64,000 nt of DNA from Amaurobius ferox (Eukaryota; Arthropoda; Arachnida; Araneae; Amaurobiidae): assembly GCA_951213105.1 (NCBI GenBank), contig OX578155.1, forward strand, positions 29,280,857 through 29,344,856. The letters run 5' to 3'. Positions 11,636-21,931 of the stretch are shown here, piece by piece; position 1 is the first letter of the stretch; each line of letters starts with the position of its first letter. A model generated the notes under the pieces. The model was not told the origin of the DNA, did not search any database, and was given only the letters and a program-made list of their open reading frames with translations. Position numbers and translations under genes: made by a program.

Positions 11636-11805
11636 TCTTCATTGAGGTTCGTAAAGTTGTGCCCATAGCAAGTTTACTTATTGCGGTTACAGGTATCAGC
11701 TATTTCGGTATCAATCGGTTTCAAAAGCAAAAAGAACCTTTTTTGTTAGCAAAGCCATCTAGTCAGACAGAGGCTACTTATAATCAGATCCCCCCTCCTG
11801 ATTAA
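11636..11805 (+). CDS. Candidate terminal exon of a membrane protein
   Basis: Directly downstream of a SINE is a short open segment with balanced codon use. It encodes VFIEVRKVVPIASLLIAVTG, then ISYFGINRFQKQK, then a Pro/Gln-rich tail ending QIPPPD and TAA. Residues around VVPIASLLIAVTGISYFGI form a plausible single transmembrane helix followed by a basic stop-transfer stretch, as expected for a type I or tail-anchored C-terminus. A CAG acceptor precedes position 11636, but its polypyrimidine tract is poor. Any ATG upstream would lie in SINE-derived sequence. I do not recognise the protein family. It could be the last exon of a gene whose other exons lie outside or far upstream, for example beyond the donor at 5065, or a chance frame. 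Confidence 0.35.
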
Positions 11806-12120
11806 AACATTCAGTTTTTGGTAATGATATGAAACTTTGACATCTAAATTTTGCACGAAGAATTGCTTTTTGAGAATTTTTTATAAATTACTTTGTTTTA
11901 TGGAGTTCAAAAAGATTTTTTTTTTTTAAATTTAGCTGAGTTTGTGGTTCTATCGATGATAATTCACTTTTTACAAATTTAATTATTTTTTTTTTTAATT
12001 TTTGAAAATTAAATTAAGGCGATAGTATTTTGGATACTTTTGTATTATTGCGGGGTTCATTGTTATCCATCATTGTTATGATTCAAACTCATTCCTGTTT
12101 TGAGCTTCGGGTTTGTTGGT

Positions 12121-12165
12121 CCTTTTGAACTGACGAAGGAATCCGGCGTATCCTCGAAACAGCTG
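12121..12165 (+). ncRNA. Hammerhead-ribozyme-like core (degenerate)
   Basis: CTGACGA (12130-12136) is followed by AGGA, a 10-nt loop, TCCT, then CGAAAC. This has the order of a hammerhead core (CUGANGA, stem II, GAAA). A good stem III and cleavage triplet are not obvious, so activity is doubtful. Similar signatures occur at 13311-13339 and about 26567-26590 on the minus strand. Confidence 0.25.
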
Positions 12166-12420
12166 TATGATGCATTATTGTATTATTTATGTTTTTATGC
12201 GATGCTCAAGTTTTTCTTATCCCTCGCACAAAGAGTATTGTACTTATTAAATTCAGTATATAATTGAGATAGATCTATATAAGGAATTGCGCCAGGTAAC
12301 CTCATATTATTAAACGGGGTTACGTGATTGTTGAAAAATTGTGAACCACTGATATACACTATTTTATGAGAAACCAAAAGTAGTTAATGTATACTTTAAA
12401 AATAAATACAACCCAAAAAA

Positions 12421-13235
12421 TCTGATGTGGGCAGCACATGACTTTCCCTGCAGACTCAAACTCATATTTTCTTTATTTCTTTAATAATTAATTAAATTGA
12501 GTTTAATTGAACCAAATAACACTAAATTTGCATTTTTAATTCAATTTTTGTTTTTATTTGGTAATTGGCCATTTTTCTGAAATCGGCGTGACACAAATGC
12601 AAGAAATCTCAAATATCTTGAGAACGGTTAGTCCTAAAGTATAATGGAGTGTGTTATATTATTTTCCTCTTCAAAAATTGCGTATAAAACAAGAATTTAA
12701 TTGATACATTTGAGCATACACTACTTAGTCTTTTTTTTTTAGATTTTGGCGTGTCATTTTGTAAAAAAAGGCAGGTTGTTCTTTTCCGAATAATACCAAA
12801 ACCTAAATTGTACCAGAGTATCGTACAAGTAACTTATCTACCAAATTTTGTGAAATTTGGTCGATTAGTATTTTAGCTAGATTGGATACTTGAAATTTTT
12901 AAGAGCCATTTCGCAAAAAAAGGCGAGTTCTGTTTTTACGGATCATACCAAAAACTAATCAGCACCAGGGTCATACCCAAGTGACTTACCTACCAAATTT
13001 TATGAAATTTGGTCCATAAGTTTTTGAGTTATAGTGGATACATACATTGCACAGACACACACACACAGACGTCGTTTAGTATGACGTCGTTTAGTATACG
13101 TCAGTCGTATACTAAAAATAGTTTTTTCGTATTCTAGAGGTCTCGAAACGTGTAGATCCGTCGAAAACTCGAGTTGCGATTTTCGGCATGATTCCAATAC
13201 TTTCCCTATACATTACCATGTATTGCAGGGTAAGT
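12421..13235 (+). mobile_element. Family A HINE-like element, copy A2
   Basis: Starts TCTGATGTGGGCAGCACATG and ends with the CCCTATACATTACCATGTAT hairpin plus TTGCAGGGTAAGT. Belongs to a subgroup with a GACTCAAACTCAT 5' part and CCTAAAGTATAATGGAGTGTG at about 12632. That text gives the empty version of the SINE insertion site in copy A25. Confidence 0.8.
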
Positions 13236-13237
13236 AA

Positions 13238-13560
13238 AAATTGGCCAGAATTAAAAGTTTTTTATTAAAATCTCTTTTTACGACGTGCTAACGTTTACAC
13301 GGCCATAGTTCTTTCGGGCATTACTATACCCTTCATCAGTTGCGAAGTGAAAATAAGTGGGGAACATAAATACAGACCATAACCGGCAGACAACATTTAC
13401 ATATTAGTCATTTTACATTTTGAAATACGAGGCATTTAAAACATAATTTAATTATAAAATACAAAATTACAATAAAATGAAAAAGGTTTATAAATTAAAT
13501 GGTAACCAATAGAAATATCGTTAAAAACAAAATCAACACACAACATCACAAGCATCTACT
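13238..13560 (-). repeat. Candidate Penelope-like element tail with hammerhead-like motif
   Basis: On the minus strand the segment is AT-rich and ends in CTGATGA-A-GGGTA-loop-TGCCC-GAAAG (13339-13311), followed by a GCACGTCGTAAAAAGAG stretch. Hammerhead motifs are known in the terminal repeats of Penelope-like retroelements, and this order fits. There is one unpaired A after CTGATGA, and stem III is not clear. No RT frame lies next to it. Confidence 0.35.
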
Positions 13561-13569
13561 AAATAAGTT

Positions 13570-13658
13570 CTGGTCTAAATTGGGTGGCACTTCCCGGCCG
13601 TCCAAACGGTTACCTTACACCTTTCTGGTAGATCGGGCGGTCTGGGTCTCAACAACAA
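13570..13658 (+). mobile_element. tRNA-SINE family S1, 3' fragment
   Basis: Contains TCTAAATTGGGTGGCACTTC, CCGTCCAAACGGTTACC, TTTCTGGTAGATCGG and a CAACAACAA tail, which is the 3' half of family S1. A full S1 copy sits directly behind its tail. Confidence 0.75.
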
Positions 13659-13671
13659 CCTAGTCAGTCGA

Positions 13672-13965
13672 AGGGCGCGGTAGCCCAGTGGTTAGCTAGC
13701 AGGAATTGCACTCGGTAGGCCCGGGTTCGATTCCCTCCGCTTCCCAAACTGCCGCCCCGTGTTCACGCGGAGTACGATCACGTTAAACATGTGGGTCCGT
13801 AAGTCCTTCCGAGAGGTTGGTGGTAGGGGAAGGACGGTACAGTCCCTGTGGATGCCTCCCCCACTGGATTTCGGTCTACATTGGGTGGCTCTTCCCAGCC
13901 GTCCAAACAGTTACCTTACACCTTTCTGGTAGGTCGGACGGTCTGGATCTCAACAACAAGAACAA
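13672..13965 (+). mobile_element. tRNA-SINE family S1, full-length copy with TSD
   Basis: The head has A box TAGCCCAGTGGTTAGC and B box GGGTTCGATTCC, followed by the conserved body and a CAACAACAAGAA tail. It is flanked by CCTAGTCAGTCGA (13659-13671) and CCTAGTCAATCGA (13966-13978), a 13-bp duplication with one difference. It inserted immediately after the tail of an older S1 fragment. Confidence 0.85.
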
Positions 13966-13978
13966 CCTAGTCAATCGA

Positions 13979-14620
13979 GAACGAGACGCCAATCATAACT
14001 AAGGGTCTGAACGGGATCAAAATTGCAAATAGATTCACGATAAAGACAAATGAAAAGGGATTCATAAAGTAAAATATTTCGGGGGGGGGGGGTTGCAGCT
14101 AATTAAAAGATAAGTCTTATCAAACATAGGATGAAAATTATCATTAATAACAAACTGTGAGCTGTGGACAGTTTACCTTTTTTAGCATCGCAATTTTTTA
14201 TGTAGTTAATGTAGTTACCCACTTTTCAGTCCATTAGCCGCAACGGAGCGCAGAGAAAGTAGATAACCTTGAAAATAGTTTCCTCTGCGGAAAGGGAAAA
14301 ATCATGTTTTGGTTGTTTTCTTTCCTTTAAGTTAACCAACTCGTTTGGAGTTATAACCCGTGGAGAAAGTTTTCAAATTCAGGAACAGCAAGTTTTCTTT
14401 CTCAGTATTTGATCCTATTTGGCTATCAAATTAGCTTTTTGCAGTATTTCCACCGATATTTCCCTAAAGTGGGGAACGATATACCAGTGGTCAACCTGTT
14501 ATGAAACCACGGGCCACATTTGCACCAGTTAGAAGCTTGCGGGGCCTCATATGCGAAAAAAAACGTATTTTTGACACGCTGATATTGCATTGCTTATTTG
14601 TATGTGCTTAACACGTTCGA
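13979..14620. other. No gene seen
   Basis: Unassigned sequence with a short G-run near 14082-14091. No recognisable element ends or conserved frames. Confidence 0.4.
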
Positions 14621-14635
14621 GACGGTTGTAAAGAA

Positions 14636-15033
14636 CCTTGAACACTAACCGACAGGGTTGATTTGTTCGGACGCCACTGTAAAGAACTTTGCTGCCCCAA
14701 CCAAGAATCGAACCCTGAATCTCCGAACTGGCCAGCCAACTCTCTACCGTTGAACTACTGGGACGAAATTGCAAGCTCTTATCGTCCAAGTGGACTCTGT
14801 ATTCTCCACCCTCTAATGTGAGATTGATGGGTCACTGACAATCTGACTCACAACCACTTGCTATTCTTACCTCAGGTTATCCTCCTGCTATTATTACTTT
14901 TACCCATGCATAGTATCCTGTGTGGTCCTTATCCTCTTAAGTTGAAATTGGCGCTCAATTTTCCAGAGTCCACTGAATCCACTAGTCGTACTAGGGTCCA
15001 CTAGTCGTCACTTTTAGTCCTCCGACATCTTTT
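14636..15033 (-). mobile_element. tRNA-derived SINE family S2, permuted or dimeric copy
   Basis: The minus-strand tRNA-like head (about 14768-14695) has TAGTTCAACGGTAGAGAG and GGGTTCGATTCTTGG. The 3' body (ACAAATCAACCCTGTCGG) is cut at about 14640. Upstream of the head is a further 260 bp shared with the 8236-8562 copy, starting near AGATGTCGGAGGACT. In other copies that text lies downstream of the head. Confidence 0.6.
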
Positions 15034-15665
15034 TTCGACGAGAAAAATTTTCATCTTTGCAAACCCTCCCCCTCTAATAAACCAATTTGGTTCTCCAAAG
15101 TTCGTTCAAATCCCTCTTCAGTAGATAAAATTAAAAACTGTATTCTTGTTGCCATGGAAATTTCTAATAAAGTGATCTCAGCTTATGCGTAAATTCTGCT
15201 CTCAATTTTGATCAATGAATCCCTTTATTTCATTCTTATTAACTTATATGGACTTATTGTGTTCTCTCCATATTTTCTGTTAAAAAAAAAAAAAAGCTAT
15301 ATTAATTGTTCTTATTTTCTCGGTTCTTTCTTTTTCTTTTGACCCTTTTTATTTGTATTTTTTCTCATTTTTCTTTTCTAAATTTTATTCTAAATTTCTG
15401 TTTTTGTTTTCCATGTGCCTAATTTTTTTTTTCCTTTTCATGTATTTTCTTTTTATATATTTTCTAAATTTTACTTTTAAAATTTTATTATTTTCTTTGG
15501 TTTTAATCTATTTCTCATTATGTTACTCTAAATTTTATTTTTCAATGATCTTTTTATCCATATGCGCAATAACCCTTTTCCCAGTTTTGAAAAATGGACG
15601 TACTTGTCCAGTTCAAATATAATCTAAAACTGTCTGTTTAACCACAATATTTTTCATCAACTGTT
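15034..15665. other. T-rich low-complexity region, no gene
   Basis: Between about 15240 and 15560 the plus strand is strongly T-rich (TTTTCT and ATTTT words). The hydrophobic Phe-rich reading frame here is a composition artefact. Confidence 0.6.
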
Positions 15666-15667
15666 AT

Positions 15668-15797
15668 CATTTTAGAACTAAATAAATGTTCGTTTGGCGG
15701 GATGGTAGACCTTGGGTGCCTCCTGAGTGCAGGAAGTAGCCTTTCCCGGCCGTGCAGCTAGCTACTCTAAACCCACTATGTTAGTCGCACGGTCTCT
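15668..15797 (-). mobile_element. SINE family S2, 3' fragment
   Basis: Matches the 3' end of the copy at 11325-11604: TAAATGTTCGTTTGGCGGG, GGTAGACCTTGGGTGCCTC and GGCCGTGCAGCTA, then truncated. Confidence 0.65.
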
Positions 15798-16320
15798 GCA
15801 CGGTGGAGATATTTTTAAAATGTTACTAAATTGACAAAAATGTCGCCAAATTGATAAAACTGTAACCAAATTGGTAAAAATGACGACTAATTAATGAAAA
15901 TTTAATATCTTAAAAAATATATAAAGAATCTACTATGAGAATAACCCATTTCTCCGTCTGTAACTCTTGGCGAAATTCTGGCGACGAATTTTGACTGCAT
16001 ATCGCCAACTTGGCGAGTCTTTGCGTATAAATGCTGCTAAATTGACGAAAATGTCGCCAAATTGATAAAATTGACACAAAATCAAGAAAAATGACGGCTA
16101 ATTGATGAAAATTCAATATCTTGGAAATAACATAACGAACTAATATGGATGACCCATTTTTCCGTCCGTCCGTAATGCATGGCGAAAATTTTGGCGATAT
16201 GTCGCAAACTTGGCAATTATTTTAAATATTGCCAAACTGACGAAAATGTCACCAAATTGATAAAAATGTCACCAAATAACGCGAAATGGGAGGCAATGCT
16301 TTGCAAATTTTTAAATCCGT
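15798..16320 (-). repeat. Family B-related block, about two tandem units
   Basis: Repeated words (TGTCGCCAAATTGATAAAA, ATGACGACTAATTAATGAAA, TTGGCGA) correspond to the 5' inner part of family B in reverse orientation. They are present about twice with a spacing near 210 bp. Both element ends are missing. Confidence 0.55.
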
Positions 16321-16477
16321 CATATGTAGAGTATACCTTCTAGTTTCTAATAAGATTGTATAACCACAAAATATTCAAAATGTATGTAAAGTGCTTATAT
16401 GTTTTTCTGCTCAGACGAATATTTGCTAAGTAAAGTCCAAAAGTGACGATAAGGAGCAATAAAAGCTCTTAAAAAAA

Positions 16478-17206
16478 TCTGCTTTGGGCAGCACATGACT
16501 TTCCCTGCAGACTTATATTCACGTTCTCTTTATTTTAATTACATTTAATTCACTTCTAATTCAATTTTCGTTCTCATTTGATAACTGGAGTTATTTTCAA
16601 ATGTGGCGTAGAGAAAATACGGAAAAACTAAAATATATGGAGAACGGCTAGTCCTAGTGTAATGCGGTTGGTCTTATTCTTTTCTTTGTTAAAATTTACG
16701 TATTAAACCAGCATTTTATGGATATATTTGAGCATACGTAGTTTTTTATTTTAGATTTTGGCGATTTTTGCGGGCCATTTTGCAAAAAAAGGCAGGTTAT
16801 TTTTTTTCGAATCATACCAAAATCTAATCAGCACCAGGGTGTCCAACAAGTGATTTATCTACCACATTTTGTGGAATTCGGTCCATTAGTTTTTTAGCTA
16901 GAGGGGATACAAGTTTTTGGGGGGCCATTTCGCAAAAAAAAGACGGGTTCTTTTATCCCGAATCGTACCCAAAACTAATCAGTACCAGATTCGCCCACAA
17001 GTGACTTACCTACCAAATTTTATTAAATACGGTCAATTACTTTTTTAGTTAGAGTGGATACAAAATCTGCACAGACGTCACGCTAAAAATAGTTTTCTCG
17101 TATTCTAGAGGTCTCGAAACGTGTGGATCCATCGGAAACTCGAGTTGCAATTTTCGGCATGATTCCAATACTTTCCCTATACATTACAATGTATTGCAGG
17201 GAAAGT
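16478..17206 (+). mobile_element. Family A HINE-like element, copy A3
   Basis: Complete ends: TCTGCTTTGGGCAGCACATG to TTGCAGGGAAAGT. A short microsatellite precedes the conserved CGTCACGCTAAAAAT module. A4 follows after five A residues in the same orientation. Confidence 0.8.
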
Positions 17207-17211
17207 AAAAA

Positions 17212-17989
17212 TCTGATGTGGACAGCACATGACTTTCCCTGCAAACTTATATCCACGTTCTATTTATTTCAATTAAATGTAATTCACTTTTAATTCAAAT
17301 TTCGTTCTCATTCGGTAACCGGGCTTATTTTCAAAGGTGGCGTAGGGAAAGTACGAAAAAGTAAAATATCTCGAGAACGGCTAGTCCTAGTGTAATGGGG
17401 TTGGTCTTATTCTTTTCGTCGTTAAACATTACGTATTAAACGGGCATTTAATGGATATATCTAAGTATACCAAGTTCTTTAGTTTAGATTTTGAAGATTT
17501 TTGCGGGCCGTTTTGCAAAAAAAGGCAGGTTATTTTTTTCCGAATCGTACCAAAATCTAATCAGCACCAGAGTGACCTATACGTGACTCATCTACCGAAT
17601 TTTGTGAAATTCGGTTCATTAGTTTTTCAGCTAGAGTGGATACAAGCTTTTGCGGGCCATTTCGCAAAAAAAGGCGGGTTCTTTTATTCCGAATCGTACC
17701 CAAAACTAATCAGCACTAGCCCCGGCCACAAGTGACTTACCTACCAAATTTTGTGAAATTCGGTCGATTAGTTTTTTAGTTACAGTGGATACAAAATCTG
17801 CACAGACAGACAGACACACAGACAGACACACAGACAGACAGACAGACACACGCACAGACGTCACGCTAAAAATGGTTTTTTCGTATTCTAGGGGTCTCGA
17901 AACGTGTAGATCCGTCGAAAACTCGAGTTGTGATTTTCGGCATGATTCCAATACTTTCCCTATACATTACCATGTATTGCAGGGAAAGT
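17212..17989 (+). mobile_element. Family A HINE-like element, copy A4 (tandem with A3)
   Basis: Complete. The (CAGACACA)n tract lies at about 17801-17858. It joins A3 head to tail with only AAAAA between them. Confidence 0.8.
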
Positions 17990-18118
17990 AAAAATATACG
18001 AAATATTTATGAGGAAAAGGAAATAGACCCCTAAATAATTGCTGCTCCAAGAATTTGCCTGATATGGTGAAAAACTGCCTTGCCTACGTAATGCCCGTCA
18101 AGTGATAAGGAAAAAAAA

Positions 18119-18855
18119 TCTGATGTTGGTAGCACATGACTTTCCATGCAGACATATCCACGTTCTCTTTATTTTAATTAAATTTAATTCACATTTAATT
18201 CAATTTTCGTTCTCATTTGCTAACTGGACTTATTTTCAAAGGTGGCGTAGATAAAATACGAAAATACTAAAATATCTCGAGAATGGCTAGTCCTAGTGTA
18301 ACGGGATTGGTCTTTTTCTTCTCTTTGTTAAAATTTGCGTATAAAACAGGCATTTAATGGATATATTTGAGCATGAGTAGTTTTTTATTTTAGATTTTGA
18401 CGATTTTTGCGGGCCATTTTGCAAAAAAAGGCAGGTTATTTTTTTCCGAATCGTACCAAAATCTAATCAGCGTTAGGGTGACCCATAAGAGACTTATCTA
18501 CCGAATTTTATGAAATTCGGTCCATTAGTTTATCAGCTAGGGTGGATACAAGCTTTTGCGGGCCATTTCGCAAAAAAAGGCGGGTTCTTTTATCACGAAT
18601 CGTACCCAGAACTAATCAGCACCAGATTCGCCCTCAAGTGACTTACCTACCAAATTTTATGAAATTCGGTCCATTAGTTTTTTAGTTAGAATGGATACAA
18701 AATCTGCACAGACAGACACACAGACCTCGCGCTAAAAATGTTTTTTTCGTATTCTAGAGGTCTCGAAACGTGTAGATCCGTCGAAAACTCGTGTTGTGAT
18801 TTTCGGTTTGATTCCAATACCTTCCTTATACACTGCCATGTATTGCAGGGAAAGT
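18119..18855 (+). mobile_element. Family A HINE-like element, copy A5
   Basis: Complete ends. The terminal hairpin loop is altered (CACTGCC instead of CATTACC). It carries two internal 165-bp blocks. Confidence 0.8.
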
Positions 18856-19253
18856 AATAATATTTGTGATCGGAAATTAAACGTAGAGGATAAAATTGGT
18901 ATTTCACATTAAAATTTCATGATTTGAAACTAATTGTTATGATCTATATAAATAAAATTGAAAATCTGCCATTTTGTTTGTGTATTTGTCTCATCATCAC
19001 GAATAAACGGCTGAGCCGAATTTCAGGAAAATTTGTGTGTGTCCTTAGAATATTCCCACTTAAAATTGAGCCTTATGTATAGAACCATATGCCTAGAACT
19101 GAAACCAGAGATCCGTTACATCACCACTCGATACTCTTTATGGTTATTGCTATTTGTCATAAATGATAATCCTGAACTTTTTTCTGTACGAAATTTTAAG
19201 TATTAGCACGTTTTTTTTTTTATCACGGTTTTCCTTCGAAGCAAAACTTGATA
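18856..19253. other. Unassigned AT-rich spacer
   Basis: No gene or repeat structure recognised between A5 and the Tc1/mariner-type element. Confidence 0.35.
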
Positions 19254-19389
19254 TACAGTATGGTTAAAATAATTTGGGCCAAACTTTACGAGGTGGCAGT
19301 ATATACCAAACTAAGCATTTTTCGTCATAGTTTACCGGGTTGGAAATGAAACGTAGGCACCAGTGGGCGCTTAATGGCAAAGTGAATGG

Positions 19390-19629
19390 TGAGGTGAAAA
19401 CACAGGAATGACTTAGAAGATATATTGTCAGTGCACAGAAGTTCACGGCGTTTTTGACTTCTTCCTTCCAAGCGGGCATCAATCCATCCTTGGGCAGAAA
19501 ATCACAATATTCAATCATGGCATCCCTGAGAGGCCGCAGTCCATCTTCGTCTAGCTCACCAGCAAGTCCGCGAGTAGCTTCCGTGTCGAATGCATCCAAA
19601 TCCATGTTGTCAGCGTAGAAAAGATCCAA
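19390..19629 (-). pseudogene. Unidentified acidic coding-like segment inside Tc1/mariner element
   Basis: The minus-strand frame from 19629 gives FYADNMDLDAFDTEATRGLA, then GELDEDGLRPLRDAMIEYCD, then FLPKDGLMPAWKEEVKNAV, before running into the TIR. Composition and codon use look coding rather than random for this AT-rich window. I do not recognise the family. It lies between the transposase remnant and the left TIR, a place where passenger sequence could have been captured. It lacks a clear start, and its 3' end is TIR sequence. Confidence 0.35.
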
Positions 19630-19869
19630 GCAATAGCACTACCACGTGGGAAAAACACACGTGGCACTCCAAAGTTGAAAAAGCACGAATCCAAAATGGC
19701 GAGAAATCCGTACACAACAAAGCTGTAATTGCTTAGCCCGACGTGCTCTATCGTAACTAGATATAACACGCCCAAACTTAAGCAGGGAAAGTCACCACAA
19801 TCAAAAAGCAGCAGCTTCACAAAATCACAACCTCGAAGCTCTGAGTCTGGGCTCCGAATGACATTTAAT

Positions 19870-20130
19870 AAACAATAACAGCAATGGCTCAAAAGAGCGA
19901 CCGCCAACCTGAATGCACGTCTCACAGCATCGATGGAGGGATTGGCGAACTCTCTCGAACAGACTAGACATGTCGCGCACTTCGGCAGCAATGGCTGAAA
20001 TTCTAGCAACGAGATCCGCGTCAGATTCAAGGGGAGTGTCATAGACGAGACTCTTGAGATAGCCCCACAAAAAGAAGTTACGACATGACAGATCGGGTGA
20101 TCGGTCCTCTCAAAAGTTGGAGCTGAGAAT
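19870..20130 (-). pseudogene. Tc1/mariner-type transposase C-terminal fragment
   Basis: Minus-strand translation contains EDRSPDLSCRNFFLWGYLK followed by SLVYDTPLESDADLVARISA and a FERVRQSLHRCC...GGRSFEPLL tail. This is the C-terminal signature of DDE transposases of the group whose N-terminus is DUF4817 (PDLxxxDFFLWGYLK, VRxSxxxRCxxCIxxGGxxFE). The D of SPDL is the usual position just before the last catalytic region. The DDE core and N-terminal helix-turn-helix are absent here, but a matching N-terminus is present at 63525. The piece lies inside TIRs 19256-21488 and is broken by frame changes on both sides. Confidence 0.75.
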
Positions 20131-20352
20131 AACTGCGGCAGACTTATAAGGCCGTACATTCGGTGTTACGAAAATTTGCATAAGGGTTCTTCTTTTACCC
20201 AAATGAAATTTATATACGTGGTTTTCTTCTTCAGCGAGAAAATAACTAGCAGAATGACGCTTTTAAGTTTGTCAAGCTGTCGCTTCCCAGCGAGTAATCG
20301 TTCTGTAACGCCTTTACGTTTCATTTCCGACCCTGTAAACTATGACGAAAAA

Positions 20353-20664
20353 TCTGATGTGAGCAGCACATGACTTTCCCTGCAGTCTTATATCCACTTG
20401 TGCCAGGACCACACCCAAGTGACTTACCTACCAAATTTTATGAAATTCGGTCCATTAGTTTTTGAGTTAGATTAGAATGGATACTACATTGCACAGACAG
20501 ACAGATACATAGACATACAGAAACACACACAGCCGTCACGCTAAAAATAGTATTTTCGTATTCTAGAAGTCTCGAAACGTGTAGATTCGTTGAAAACTCG
20601 AGTTGCGATTTTCGGCATGATTCCAATACTTTGCCCATACATTACCATGTATTGCAGGGAAAGT
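20353..20664 (+). mobile_element. Family A element, internally deleted copy A6
   Basis: Both ends are present, but the middle has collapsed: the 5' 50 bp join directly to the last internal block. It is inserted in the right TIR of the Tc1/mariner element and followed head to tail by A7. Confidence 0.8.
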
Positions 20665-20669
20665 AAAAA

Positions 20670-21421
20670 TCTGATATGGGCAACACATGACTTTCCCTGC
20701 AGACTTATATCCATGTTCTTTTTATTTTAATTAATTTTAATTCGCTTTTAATTCAATTTTCGTTCACATTTAGTAACTGGACTTATTTTTAAAGGTGGCG
20801 TAGAGAAAATACGAAAAAACCAAAATATCTCGAGAACGGCTTGTCCTAGTGTAATGAGGTTGGTCTCATTCTTTTCATCATTAAAAATTACGTATGAAAC
20901 AAGCATTTAATGGATAAATTTGAGCATACGTAATTTTTTATTTTAGATTTTGACGATTTTTGCAGGTCTTTTCGCAAAAGAGGCAGGTTATTTTTTTCCG
21001 AATCGTACCAAAATCTAATCAGCACCAGAGTAACCCACAAGCGACTTATCTACCGAATTTTGTGAAATTCGGTCCATTAGTTTTTTAGCTAGAGTGGATA
21101 CAGACAATTTTTGAGTGCCATTTCGCAAAAAAGGCGGGTTATTTTTTTCCGAATCGCACCAAAATCTAATCAGTACCAGGGTCACACCCAAGTGACTTAC
21201 CTACTAAATTTTATGAAATTCGGTCCATTAGTTTTTTAGTTAGATTAAACACATACATTGCACAGATAGACAGACATAAACACACACAGCCGTCACGCTA
21301 AAAATAATATTTTCGTATTCTAGAGGTCTTGAAACGTGTAGATTCGTCGAGAACTCGAGTTGCGATTTTCGGCATGATTCCAATACTTTGCCCATACATT
21401 ACCATGTATTGCAGGGAAAGT
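20670..21421 (+). mobile_element. Family A HINE-like element, copy A7
   Basis: Complete ends TCTGATATGGGCAACACATG to TTGCAGGGAAAGT. Two internal blocks and a short CA tract. The host TIR resumes at about 21425. Confidence 0.8.
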
Positions 21422-21931
21422 AAAATTGCTTGGTTTGGTGTATACTACTACCTCGTAAAGTTTGACCCATCTTTTTTTAATCACCCTGTATTAAAGTAGG
21501 CGAAAGACTTATTCTACCTTAAAGTGTGGAATGCGTTCTGCAATTATTTCAAGTGAAATGCTTGAAATCCAGGTTAACTCCAAAACAACGGTTTCCTAGG
21601 AATCCCGTGTTGTAACATTAAAAAGGAAAATTTTGTGTGGTGTCAAAATTCTGACGCTTGGATTCTGTTAGATTTACTCGTCTTATGTATCCCTAAATAC
21701 GAATTAACTATTTCTTCTTCAAGTCTGACTGTGTATGTATGCGTCTGGAAGCACGATATCTCGTGGAAAAATTTAGCAAATCAAATGCACTTCGGTATGA
21801 TTATTTCAATCTATTACCGCCAGACGCCTATTGATTTTCGTTATGAAGAAGGGGCGCTCCGTTTTTTTTTTTTTCGCAAACGTTAACAATAACATGAAAC
21901 ATCACTTTATAAGCAAGCGTAGGCAGGTGTA

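Larger units (their letters stand above)
19256..21488 (-). mobile_element. Tc1/mariner-type element with TA TSD, carrying a family A dimer
   Basis: The left end CAGTATGG... and right end (inverted CAGGGTGATTAAAA) are flanked by TA on both sides. About 110 bp of TIR matches (CAAACTTTACGAGGT, ATACCAAACTAAGC, TTCGTCATAGTTTAC), but the right TIR is split by the A6-A7 dimer. Inside, on the minus strand, is a degraded transposase C-terminus. It is dead as a transposon. Confidence 0.75.

Noticed and set aside
15353..15622. 89-codon Phe/Leu-rich frame that looks like a membrane protein
   Set aside because: The underlying DNA is a T-rich low-complexity tract. Composition alone explains the frame.
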